From NCBI GenBank assembly GCA_963811705.1, contig CAWESL010000007.1:558001-622000 (forward strand): 64,000 nucleotides of DNA, in the 5' to 3' direction. The notes under the pieces are model-generated. The model was given only the letters and a program-made list of their open reading frames with translations. It was not told the origin of the DNA and made no database searches. Below, one piece after another: positions 43,527 through 52,300 of the stretch. This DNA is from DATJPR01 sp963811705 (GTDB lineage: Bacteria > Bacteroidota > Ignavibacteria > UBA10030 > UBA6906). Numbering within the stretch: position 1 is the stretch's first letter; each line of letters begins with the position of its first letter. Both the position numbers and the translations under genes were made by a program.

Positions 43527-44821
43527 CTGGCGATTCGCTGTAACGACGTCGCCTCGACGGGTTGCTCAGTCTCCGCAACCGGTTCTTCAGGGCTGACGAT
43601 CGAGGAAAGGCCGCCACTCTCGGTCCAGACGATAAAATACGCCACGATCGGCGCGAAGACCCGGTCGAACAGTGCTTCGTTGTAAACCCACTGCAGGGCG
43701 ATACTGAAGAAGAGGAAGAATTCAAATCGCCGGAGGGTGAAGACCTTCACATACGGCGAGCGGACAAAGGTCATGGAGGCAAATCCCAGGACAAGGACTG
43801 CAAGCAATCCTCCCTGGATCCATGAGGTAAAGAGGAGAATGCGCGAACCCGAGAGATAGGAAAGCGATCGACCGAAGTGCGTGACTCCCAGGACGTCGTT
43901 TCCCAAGAAGAGGCCGTACCCCAGGCCTATGGTCTCAAGCAGAGGGTCATAATCCATCAGGCGGAACATGATGGGGATCCTGGCAAATCGCGGAAGGTCG
44001 TCCTCCTGGGTATTGTAATAGAGATATTTTTCGGCGAACCGGACGTCAAGGATCTTTGACGAATCCTCCGCTGTTTTGCTGTAGTAGAAATTCAAGAGAT
44101 AGACCAACCCGCCGCCGACGACAAGAAACGGAATTGTCTTGTACCATTGCTTCCGGGTCACTGACATGAGGACCACGGAGGCCGGGAGAAGAACAAAGGC
44201 GATCTTCGTTTCGTTCAAGGCACAGGGAATCAGGAGAACAAGAAATGGAATGACTTTACGAAGAACGAACGATGTCGCATCCTTCGATACTGCTGACCGT
44301 GCAATCAAATAGAAACTGATAAGAAAGGCTTCCTGTGTTACCAACCCGCTCCCGCCCGTCAACCCGTAGGTCCCACCGACGGGATCTCCCGCACCATATT
44401 TGAGAAACTGCCACACAGACACGGGCACCTGGACAAGGGCGTATCCCAGGACATACACGGTGAACCACTTCGAAAACGAGGCCCAGTGGTCCGAGTTCGC
44501 CACGTCGTGGACATAGACAAGTGCACCCAGGAAGACAAGCGGCTGGCGGAGCCCGTTCAGCTGCGAGACCACGCCGAGCGTATCATAATGATACAGAACA
44601 GTGACGAACGCAGCGAACGCGAAGAGAAGGAAAGCCTTCGTTCCGTAGTAGTTTCTGTTCCGGAACAGGACAAGCCCGCCGAGGACGATGATGGTCGCAT
44701 CACCGGCCAATCCCGCCAGGCGGAAGGGGTATTGTAACGACGGTAGAAACTCCGTCGAGAGGAGCCCGGAAACTGAGTTGAATATCAGAACGGCAAAGAG
44801 AAGAAGAAATTTAAATCGCAT
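43523..44821 (-). CDS. O-antigen-polymerase-like multi-pass membrane protein
   Basis: 432 residues with about 10-12 hydrophobic segments. The usual polymerase loop is replaced by a charged stretch near 265-300 (SSKILDVRFAEKYLYYNTQE, DDLPRFARIP) followed by GLGYGLFLGNDVLG. Sequence matches to Wzy_C are weak by eye, but topology, length and the position between a glycosyltransferase and the SLBB/Wzc genes fit a Wzy-type polymerase. The cytoplasmic tail is rich in Glu and Pro. It is the second polymerase candidate of the window. Confidence 0.65.
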   Translation of the reverse strand: MRFKFLLLFAVLIFNSVSGLLSTEFLPSLQYPFRLAGLAGDATIIVLGGLVLFRNRNYYGTKAFLLFAFAAFVTVLYHYDTLGVVSQLNGLRQPLVFLGALVYVHDVANSDHWASFSKWFTVYVLGYALVQVPVSVWQFLKYGAGDPVGGTYGLTGGSGLVTQEAFLISFYLIARSAVSKDATSFVLRKVIPFLVLLIPCALNETKIAFVLLPASVVLMSVTRKQWYKTIPFLVVGGGLVYLLNFYYSKTAEDSSKILDVRFAEKYLYYNTQEDDLPRFARIPIMFRLMDYDPLLETIGLGYGLFLGNDVLGVTHFGRSLSYLSGSRILLFTSWIQGGLLAVLVLGFASMTFVRSPYVKVFTLRRFEFFLFFSIALQWVYNEALFDRVFAPIVAYFIVWTESGGLSSIVSPEEPVAETEQPVEATSLQRIAR

Positions 44822-44944
44822 CGCCCGCCACCGGTTGTGGATCGTTAATCATGAGCTCGCTGTCCGCCGAGACTGTGGCACTTTGTGGCAGATCGTACGC
44901 AGTATCGGCATCGAAGTGGAGGGGCGACCTGACCGAAAGCCATC

Positions 44945-45463
44945 TTAGTGGCGCGACGCATAAATGACGCTCGCAACAGATCCCGTAATAATGGCGGCCG
45001 TCGTGATGATATTGACGATGTCTTTCACCTGGAAGGTCGCCGCATCCATGTAAATCGTATCGCCCGCTTCGAGAGAGAGCGACAAGGCGTCAAGGCGTTC
45101 GAGGTGATTTAGATTCACCGTGTATTCCACTTTTCTGATCTGGTTATCCCGTTGGATGATCCGCGTGATCTTCACCGATCCCAGATCGGCATCCGGCAGC
45201 GGACCTCCGGCGTAGGAAAGCAGCTGAACGAGATCGGTTGAAATCGGGACTTCATATCTTCCGGGATTTTTCACAAACCCCCAGAGATTCACCGGCATGG
45301 TAATCTCCCCGGACTTCGAGATCAGATAGTAGGCCGCTTGAGACGAGCCCGTAAATCCCAGTCCGGACCCGAGGTTGCCTTCCATCTGTGCATGGGCAAC
45401 GCCGGAGAACAGGATGGTACAGACAAACGCTCCGAGTATTATGCTTGCATTCAACGGTTTCAT
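44945..45463 (-). CDS. Small SLBB-domain polysaccharide export protein
   Basis: 172 residues from ATG 45463. Signal peptide ending VAHAQ, one SLBB-like domain (about 65-140, MPVNLWGFVKNPGRYEVPIS with LVQLLSYAGGPLPDADLG) and a C-terminal hydrophobic helix (about 150-172). The Poly_export domain present in full-size Wza (558 residues at 5421-7097) is missing, so it is about a third of normal size. It may be the outer-membrane or periplasmic partner of the Wzc kinase encoded 83 bp upstream, or an adaptor that needs another Wza. Confidence 0.8.
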   Translation of the reverse strand: MKPLNASIILGAFVCTILFSGVAHAQMEGNLGSGLGFTGSSQAAYYLISKSGEITMPVNLWGFVKNPGRYEVPISTDLVQLLSYAGGPLPDADLGSVKITRIIQRDNQIRKVEYTVNLNHLERLDALSLSLEAGDTIYMDAATFQVKDIVNIITTAAIITGSVASVIYASRH

Positions 45464-45546
45464 GGTATGTGGACCTCTCACATTTGATAGAGTGGTGCAG
45501 CAGATTCAACAAGCATGAACACCCTGGGATCCTGACCGGAGAGGAT

Positions 45547-47889
45547 CTATTTCCCCTTGCCATTCCCGCCGGGTTTTTCGTGTTCGACGGCCGCGCTTTT
45601 CTTGCCGTACAACGGAGTCTGTTGTCCGTAGCGCTGTGCGTATGTGCTCCGATACCCGAATCCGTACGAATGCCGCAAATCAAGGTTATTCAAGACAACG
45701 CCCACCAGCTGTCCGCCGACGTTGGCAAGGATTTCGTTGGCATGTTCCAGGTTCTGCACCCGCGATGTGCCGGCCGAGACAACAAGGATGACTGCGTCGG
45801 CAAGCGTCGCCAAAATCGCAGGGTCGGTGACCGCGAGAACAGGAGAAGAATCAAACATCACAATATCATAGGCTTCCTTGAACTGGGCAACAAGTTCGCG
45901 CATCTTTTCTGACCCGAGGATTTCCGACGGATTGGGGGGAATGATGCCGCAGGCGAGAATGGTTAAATGTTCGATCGCCGTGGGTTGAAGGGCCGCCTGC
46001 ACGGTCGAGGCGCCCGAGAGGACATCCGACAATCCAGGTTCCCGTCGCACGCCGAACAGGGTATCCGCGGTGGGCTTTCGAAGGTCTGCGTCAATCAACA
46101 GGACCTTCCGTCCGGATTGCGCGAAGGCAATGGCGAGATTTGCGACCGTCGTGGATTTCCCCTCCCCCGGCATGGGGCTCGAGACCATCAGCACCTTCGG
46201 CGCAATGGATTCGTGGGCAAACTGCAGGTTGGTCCGCAATTGCCGGTAGGACTCGGCAACGGGCGAGAAGGGATAGTAGTGCATGATGATATGCGGATCC
46301 AGCCCCTTCTTCCCCGCCTTGTCTTTGGCGATCGCATCGAAGTTTTCCACGCTCGAGTTCATCGACGCGACGGCCCCGATCACTTTCAGGCCCCGCCGTT
46401 TCAGATCGTCCACAGTCTGCACGCGCACATCGGTGTATTCCTTCAAGAACACGAACCCAAGTCCGATCGCAAGACCGAAGATCGCGCCAAGCAGAAGATT
46501 CACCAGCTGCTTGGGACTGGAGGGTCGGAAGGGGATCGCCGCAGGCTCAATGATCTCAATATACCCGAGGTTCGATTGCTCGGTGATGTTCGCCTCATTG
46601 TATTTTTCCTGAAGTACAAGAAAGAGCTTCTCGTCACTCTGCCGTGTCCTCTGCAGTCGGGCGAGTTCCATGCTCGTTTGCGGGATCCGGTCGAATTGCG
46701 TTTCATACTGCCGGATGACTTCGTCCAACGCACGCTTTTTCGCCTGGAGCGCCTGCAGCTTCACCTGCGTTTCGATGATCTGCTGCTTGATCGTCTGCAG
46801 GTAGCCCGTCGCGTTCATCCCATTGCCGCTCTGTGACGGCGTGAGGTTTCGGAGAAAGGCATCGGTCCGTTTCTGAAGCTTTGCTGTCAGCGCCTGAATC
46901 TGCAAATCGATCTCTTTCACTTTTTCATTCAGAATATCCCGTCCCATGGACGAAGGATTCTGCGCAACGGTCACGTCGCGCTGGACCTCGAGCTTTGCGA
47001 TTTGCTCCTGCAGGAGTTTGATGTACGGGTCGTTTGCCTCTCCCATGATGCGGGCGGCATTCGTCTCCTGCTGGGGAAGCTGTTCCTGGTAGGACGCGAG
47101 TTCCTTCGACAGCTCCTGGACCTGGATATTCGCGGCATCCCGGTTGGCCTCAAGCTCCGAGAGCTTCTCAATGACATTCTTCGACTCTTCATCGAGCGAA
47201 ACGATCCCCTTCTTCTCCATGAAAGTCTGGAGGCTCGCCTCCGTCTGGTTGAGCTCTTTGCGCTTCTCATTTGCCTGTTCATCGAGGAACTCACGGAACG
47301 ACCGGGTCTTCGTCCTGCTGAGATAAATGTTGCGATCGCGGTAGGCCTCCGCGTAGGTGTTTGCGATGATGGAAGATTCGACGGGATCCCCGCTCTTGGC
47401 CGAGATGGTAATGACATCCGACTCTCGCACAGGGTCGAAATCCACGTCAGCGCTCAACCTTCCTGAAATTTCGCGCAGGGAAATGACGGAGTCCGGGAAT
47501 TTGTCCCCCTTGCCATACTGGATAATCGGCAGCAGGCGTTTGCTTTGCCGATCAAGGTAGCGGATCTGGAGCAGGCGCTCCGCCACCGTATCGGCAAGAG
47601 ATGTGGAATTCAGCATCTGGAGTTCATTCTGCGTGATGTTTTTCATTCCATCGGGGCGCACAGCGTCGAGAAAGATGGTGGACTGCAGTTCACGCGTATT
47701 GATAAGGACTTGCGCGCTGGCCCGGTACACCGGGTCGACGACCTTATTGATGATAAACGCCAGGAGGAGACCGACCCCCAGGGCTCCGATGATGACCCAT
47801 CGACCGCGGGAGATAATTGCGATATAATCCTGCAGTTTCCGGTCTTGCGAACCTGAGTGGGAGCCACGCGCACGAATTCCGAGATCCAT
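45547..47889 (-). CDS. Wzc-like BY-kinase with Wzz domain
   Basis: 780 residues. A Wzz co-polymerase part (about 20-500) has a first membrane helix near 32-52, long coiled coils in the periplasm and a second helix near 475-497 (LVNLLLGAIFGLAIGLGFVF). A cytoplasmic tyrosine kinase follows (about 560-770) with Walker A MPGEGKSTTVANLAIAF, Walker A' VLLIDADLRKPT and Walker B IVMFDSSPVLAVTD. The tail has a tyrosine cluster (SYGFGYRSTYAQRYGQQTPL plus YGKK) for autophosphorylation. It controls polymerisation and export. No low-molecular-weight phosphatase partner (Wzb) occurs in the window. Confidence 0.92.
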   Translation of the reverse strand: MDLGIRARGSHSGSQDRKLQDYIAIISRGRWVIIGALGVGLLLAFIINKVVDPVYRASAQVLINTRELQSTIFLDAVRPDGMKNITQNELQMLNSTSLADTVAERLLQIRYLDRQSKRLLPIIQYGKGDKFPDSVISLREISGRLSADVDFDPVRESDVITISAKSGDPVESSIIANTYAEAYRDRNIYLSRTKTRSFREFLDEQANEKRKELNQTEASLQTFMEKKGIVSLDEESKNVIEKLSELEANRDAANIQVQELSKELASYQEQLPQQETNAARIMGEANDPYIKLLQEQIAKLEVQRDVTVAQNPSSMGRDILNEKVKEIDLQIQALTAKLQKRTDAFLRNLTPSQSGNGMNATGYLQTIKQQIIETQVKLQALQAKKRALDEVIRQYETQFDRIPQTSMELARLQRTRQSDEKLFLVLQEKYNEANITEQSNLGYIEIIEPAAIPFRPSSPKQLVNLLLGAIFGLAIGLGFVFLKEYTDVRVQTVDDLKRRGLKVIGAVASMNSSVENFDAIAKDKAGKKGLDPHIIMHYYPFSPVAESYRQLRTNLQFAHESIAPKVLMVSSPMPGEGKSTTVANLAIAFAQSGRKVLLIDADLRKPTADTLFGVRREPGLSDVLSGASTVQAALQPTAIEHLTILACGIIPPNPSEILGSEKMRELVAQFKEAYDIVMFDSSPVLAVTDPAILATLADAVILVVSAGTSRVQNLEHANEILANVGGQLVGVVLNNLDLRHSYGFGYRSTYAQRYGQQTPLYGKKSAAVEHEKPGGNGKGK

Positions 47890-48103
47890 AAAATTACCCC
47901 TTAGAAAGAAAACGCTCTACCCGCACATCGTAAATCCGGAAGCGGGATGCTCCGGAAACTCCGATATGCCCAACCGTGCCAACTCGCCGAGAATGATGGC
48001 TGATCAACTATTACCCGGGAGAGTTCCGTAGGACTTGACAGGAAGAAACAGCTTTTGTATGTTTCTTTCAACTACCTGATATCCCTTCCGCCCGGCCAAC
48101 AGA
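47890..48103. other. Intergenic region upstream of wzc, with a plus-strand promoter
   Basis: About 214 bp. The right part contains a plus-strand promoter (48035-48065) pointing at the small membrane-protein ORF. No clear promoter for the minus-strand Wzc gene was recognised in 47890-48030, although one must exist. Confidence 0.45.
48035..48065 (+). promoter_or_regulatory. Promoter for the small membrane-protein ORF
   Basis: TTG (48035-48037), 20 bp, then TATGTTTC (48058-48065), a 7-of-8 match to the FCB -7 consensus TAnnTTTG. The same stretch also reads as an E. coli-like TTGACA - 17 bp - TATGTT. Spacing is identical to the promoter at 31272-31302. It lies about 40 bp before the GTG at 48104. 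Confidence 0.55.
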
Positions 48104-48256
48104 GTGTTCACCGTGACCCTCGTTCTGGCGCTGATTTCATATCTTCTGATCGTTGCGTGTATCCTCCGGTTCTTCCGGACGCTCGCGCTTTTGGACCGAC
48201 AGATGCGGGTCATTTCCGCAGAACTCACGTCCCCCCCGTCGCCCAAGCAGGTCTGA
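48104..48256 (+). CDS. Small single-pass membrane protein (50 residues)
   Basis: A GTG-started frame with an in-frame stop upstream at 48077. It encodes 50 residues: a hydrophobic helix TLVLALISYLLIVACILRFF right after the start, then a basic RTLALLDRQMR and a Pro/Ser-rich tail ending KQV. Codon third positions are GC-rich like its neighbours. A good plus-strand promoter lies just upstream. It is on the opposite strand to the surrounding genes and converges with the gene at 48261, 4 bp away. It is likely an inner-membrane microprotein, perhaps linked to the export complex next door. No family was recognised. Confidence 0.5.
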   Translation: MFTVTLVLALISYLLIVACILRFFRTLALLDRQMRVISAELTSPPSPKQV

Positions 48257-48260
48257 TCGG

Positions 48261-48767
48261 CTACCGACGCCTTGCCTTCGTCTCAAACGTCAGAAGCCGC
48301 GGATCCGGCTCCTGACCGATCTGCTGATGGACCTCCACCCCGAGGGTCACGACCTGGTCCGGAACATCGTCGGCGGTGTTCAAGTACAAGATGGCGTATT
48401 GGCTTTGCCCCGACGGAATATCCCCGACTTCAATCGAATCGTTAAAGGTAACGCCGATCGGTTTATCGATCGGCACGAGCTTGGCGCGGACGTTGCGAAC
48501 GACCACTTCGCTTGTATTGGTGATCGAGAGTCTCAGTCTTCCCGTTTCCCCGCCGGTAAGAAATTTTTCTCCTGATGGCGTTGTAAACTGCATGTCGAAG
48601 AGCAATGCCCTGTTCTTCAGCACATTGGCAATATGTGCACTGTCTGAAGGAGCGAGCGGCAGCGGTCCCGGCTGGCTTTGCCCGGAGACCTTTTGCGACC
48701 ATGCAAGGGTCGGAAGACTGGCGAGAACAATGCCGAGAACAGCACATCGCAAGAAAAAGAGTTTCAT
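48261..48767 (-). CDS. Exported protein of unknown function
   Basis: 168 residues from ATG 48767 (a start at 48794 is also open). Signal peptide to about residue 24 (LASLPTLAWSQ), then a disordered Gly/Pro-rich linker and a beta-rich domain (about 75-155) that begins GEKFLTGGETGRLRLSITNT and includes VRAKLVPIDKPIGVTFNDSI. The pattern suits a CARDB-like immunoglobulin fold used in surface and periplasmic adaptors. It is the last gene of the unit headed by the 2666-residue repeat protein, so it may help its assembly or anchorage. Confidence 0.72.
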   Translation of the reverse strand: MKLFFLRCAVLGIVLASLPTLAWSQKVSGQSQPGPLPLAPSDSAHIANVLKNRALLFDMQFTTPSGEKFLTGGETGRLRLSITNTSEVVVRNVRAKLVPIDKPIGVTFNDSIEVGDIPSGQSQYAILYLNTADDVPDQVVTLGVEVHQQIGQEPDPRLLTFETKARRR

Positions 48768-48800
48768 TGCAGTCTCCGAGAGCACAAGTGTCACGGTCTA

Positions 48801-49310
48801 TCAGGAGGAACAGGGAAATTTGGCTGTGGAGGAGGACGGCGGCGTGGTCGTGCCGTGTGCAAGCAATGCAATCAGACCCCCCAGCACGAGGGCTCCGCCA
48901 CCAACATACCACCATGGGTCCAGGCCCTCCGATGCGGGGGCTTCGACATCGATCACAAAGTAGTAATCATCGCCCGGTAGACCGGCCGGGAAATCTTTCA
49001 GGAAATCCCAGGTCACCCGTCGTTTGTCGCCGGGCAGGACGATTCCCCCGAGATCACCCGACACATGCATGGGAACAGCCGAGAACGTCGGGTCGCTTTT
49101 CCGCCGAAGGGTGACCGAAACCCGGTACAGCTTATCGGGCGATCCGCTCAGATCATAGTAGATGCGGATCAGTTCGCCGGTGATTTCAAACCGAACGTTG
49201 CGGACGGCCAGGTCATCCTGAGCAACGGCTCGCAAGGGGAAGCACTCGAGTATCAGCGCCCCGACAAGGAGATACGTCACGGCAGCGAAGGTTTTGGACA
49301 CATTCCTCAT
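48801..49310 (-). CDS. Exported protein with C-terminal membrane helix
   Basis: 169 residues. Signal peptide ending RAVAQ; a domain of about 90 residues (NVRFEITGELIRIYYDLSGS ... VTWDFLKDFPAGLPGDDYYF) that I recall as the N-terminal part of some Bacteroidota formylglycine-generating-enzyme-like and PEGA proteins; then a glycine-rich membrane helix (WWYVGGGALVLGGLIALL) and a Ser/Thr-rich tail ending CSS. It lies 13 bp from the end of the giant repeat protein gene and 33 bp before the exported protein at 48261-48767. It could be an inner-membrane-anchored sensor or carrier for that protein. Confidence 0.7.
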   Translation of the reverse strand: MRNVSKTFAAVTYLLVGALILECFPLRAVAQDDLAVRNVRFEITGELIRIYYDLSGSPDKLYRVSVTLRRKSDPTFSAVPMHVSGDLGGIVLPGDKRRVTWDFLKDFPAGLPGDDYYFVIDVEAPASEGLDPWWYVGGGALVLGGLIALLAHGTTTPPSSSTAKFPCSS

Positions 49311-49323
49311 TGCTGTTCTCTGC

Positions 49324-52300
49324 CTATTTAATGAGCAACATTTTTCGAGTGAAGCCCGGTCCCCCGGTCACGTTCATTCTGCAGAAATACACGCCCGTCC
49401 CCGTCATCCTCCCGCCCTCATTGGTCCCGTCCCATTGGAAAAAATGCCTCCCTGGCGCAAGCAGACCGCTCTGCAATACTCTTACCCGCGCTCCAAGGAT
49501 ATCGTAGATCGTGACCGTGACGTTGGCCTTGATCGGCACCGTCAGGGAGATGGTCGTCGTCGGATTGAAGGGGTTCGGGTAGTTCTGATCCAGGCTGAAC
49601 TCCTTCGGCCCGATCGCCGCGAGCTCTTTCTTGACATCGGACTCCGACCCGACGAGGATCGTAAACTGCGCGGATGGACCGATTGCCGTGAAGGAATATG
49701 CAGCGTTCGCGCGAAGATCCTGGTACGTTTCGCGCTTCCGATCCACCAGGTAAATGTCACTTCCTGCAGGGACACTGCCAACCCCGGCAAAATGCACTGT
49801 GAACGGAGTTTTTCTCGATTTGGGGTCCGGCGTCAATGCCGTAACTATCCAGCTGGTCACTGCCGATCCGGGAGGACGAATGTCGGACGCGTACCGCGGA
49901 GCCCGCTGGTCCCATTCCGGTCTGTCGAATTCCAGTTGACTCTGTGTTGCGATTGAACGAGGCTTGTGGAAATCATGCCGGTCGCAATCGGGACTGGCAT
50001 CCGGCGCAACACCAAACCACGTGGATCGATCGACAAGGATCCCCCCTTGTTCGAGCGTCATGCTGACCGACCAGGACGTATCGCTCGGGGTCGACGGGAG
50101 GGCAGGCTTTGACAGACTCAGTCCGCCGGGAATCACGAGCGACTTCAAATTGGATTTATTTTCGAAATAGTAACCGAGATACGGATTGAAGGTCTGCTGG
50201 ACCCCCATCGTCGTCCCGTCGAAATTCCAAATGCTGTCTCCAATCCCTCCATTCGCCGATTGCACCTTTGACCAGGGAATCGTCAAGTCGCTGAAAGGAT
50301 TTGTTATGATGTTCCATCCGGAATGGAGCGCGATGCGGAGATACCCGCTGGAGTCGGGCATCATTCCAGAAACCTGACCGGTAACGGTCCAGGTTCCGCG
50401 GCGGAGGATCCAGAATGCCCGACCCCGGGCAAACGTGAATGTCGTATCCCCAGCCGAATATTTCACGAGATAACTTGAGTCCGCGCCATTGTCGTAATAG
50501 GCGATCCAATCCGATCCCGCCGTGCCGTCCAGATATTTCGAAATCAGACTATTGTCCGCCCCCGGGACGCCCAGGAGACGGTAATCGTTCGCGCTGTATT
50601 GGCCGGGAGAATCATGAACCGGGAACGGGACGCTGTTGTTCAGCGCGATTTGGGCCGGGTACGTGTTGAACGTCCACGGGGTGCAGTACCTGCTCATGAT
50701 GCCGCTCGTCCGCCTGGCTCTCACGCGCCAGAAATATGTTGAGTACCTGCTCAAGGGCCCGACCTGGATGGAATTCCCGGTGACGGTCGAATCCACAACG
50801 CGCGTGGCGAACGTCGTGTCGCCGGCGATCTGCACCTGGTAGGAGGCGACAGAATCGCTCAGGGGCGGACTCCATTGGAGGGTCACCTGCGTCGTTTGAA
50901 CGGAATAGCCCGTGGGTGGAGCTGCCAGCACCGGAGGGGAAGACGGGTCGGCCTGGACCGAGAAGGTCACGCCCTGCGAAGTCCCTCCTCCCGGAGGAGC
51001 ATTGACGACCGTGATGAGACGGTCGCCGGTTTGCGCGGAAGCCGCGATTGTTATTCCCGCGGTAATATGCGTAGCGCTGTCAACCACAAGGGTGTTCACC
51101 GTAATGCCCTGGCCGAATTCGGTTGTTGACGCGCCAGAAACGAAGTTCGAGCCGACCAGTCCAACGGAGATCGATCGGCCCAAAACGCCGGAAGGGGGAT
51201 TGATCGACGTCAGCGTCGGCGTCGGATTGTTTCCGACGTAGAACCCGTTTTGAACGACAACGGTCCCTCCGCCCGGCTGGATGTTCGCGATGGTCACATT
51301 TTTGTATCCGACCGTTGTTGAGGAATCGATCTGGACGGTCACCCGCAATTGTGTAAAAGAATCGATGATAGGCGTGAAGGCCCGTACGCGGGCATCAGAA
51401 AAGAGCACGACCGTCACTCCCGGAATGAATCCCGTCCCCCGTATGGTAATCGGAACGGTAGACCCCGCACCGCCGCTGCCCGGCGCAAGAGAAGTAAATG
51501 TGGGGGGTGGATTTTGAACGGTGATGGTATCGCTGAGGCCTGTCTCATTTCCACCGGTACGGCGCACGGTCAGAACATAGGTGCCCGAAGAATCGAATGT
51601 TATGAGATAGGAATCAAGCACGCCATTCACGAAGTTCGGTGTCACGCCGCCCCCGCTCAGGAGCGGTCCCGAACTTGCCACGGTGGCCGTTCCGGAAAAT
51701 CCCGTGGCGATGTTGCCGAAAGAATCGCGCGCGGCGATGCGTACAGGAAACGCCACCTGGGTGTACTGCGTTCCAATCCGCCCGCCATTGGTCGACGTAA
51801 GGGAGAAATTGAAGATCGGGGCCGAGCTGTTGGTGAGCGAAAACAGCGCGGCCGTAGCCCCGTGAACGGAAGCCGTATCGCTATAGGTCCCCGAAATCAT
51901 GTTTGCCTGCATCGTCGGCGCGGTAGCGACACCGGAGGCGTTCGCCACCACGCTGGTATCCTGGCGTGTGCCGAAGAAGCTCGAAGGACCGGACAAGGGC
52001 GACGAGAATCGAACGATGGCGGCGGGTACGGGGTTCCCGGACGAGTCGACAACCTGGGCTGCCAGCGGCGTGGAGAACAGCGAGCCGACCAAAGCACTCA
52101 GCGGCGTCGTCCCCGGCATGGGCAGGAGCGTCGCCGCTGTACCGTTGACCACCGTGAGCGTGTCCGATCGTATGCCGGAGAGCGAACCGCTGCTTGCAAG
52201 GATCTGCGCGCGACCGACCCGGTGTCCGGTGAAGACAGCGCTTTTCTTATCCGAGCCTGCAACGAGGTCGGTATCGGCGATCCCGCCGGATAATTTGACG

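Noticed and set aside
51349..52293. Plus-strand open frame of 314 residues
   Set aside because: It is antisense to the giant repeat protein. It looks long because Thr/Ser/Gly-rich codons give few stops on the other strand.
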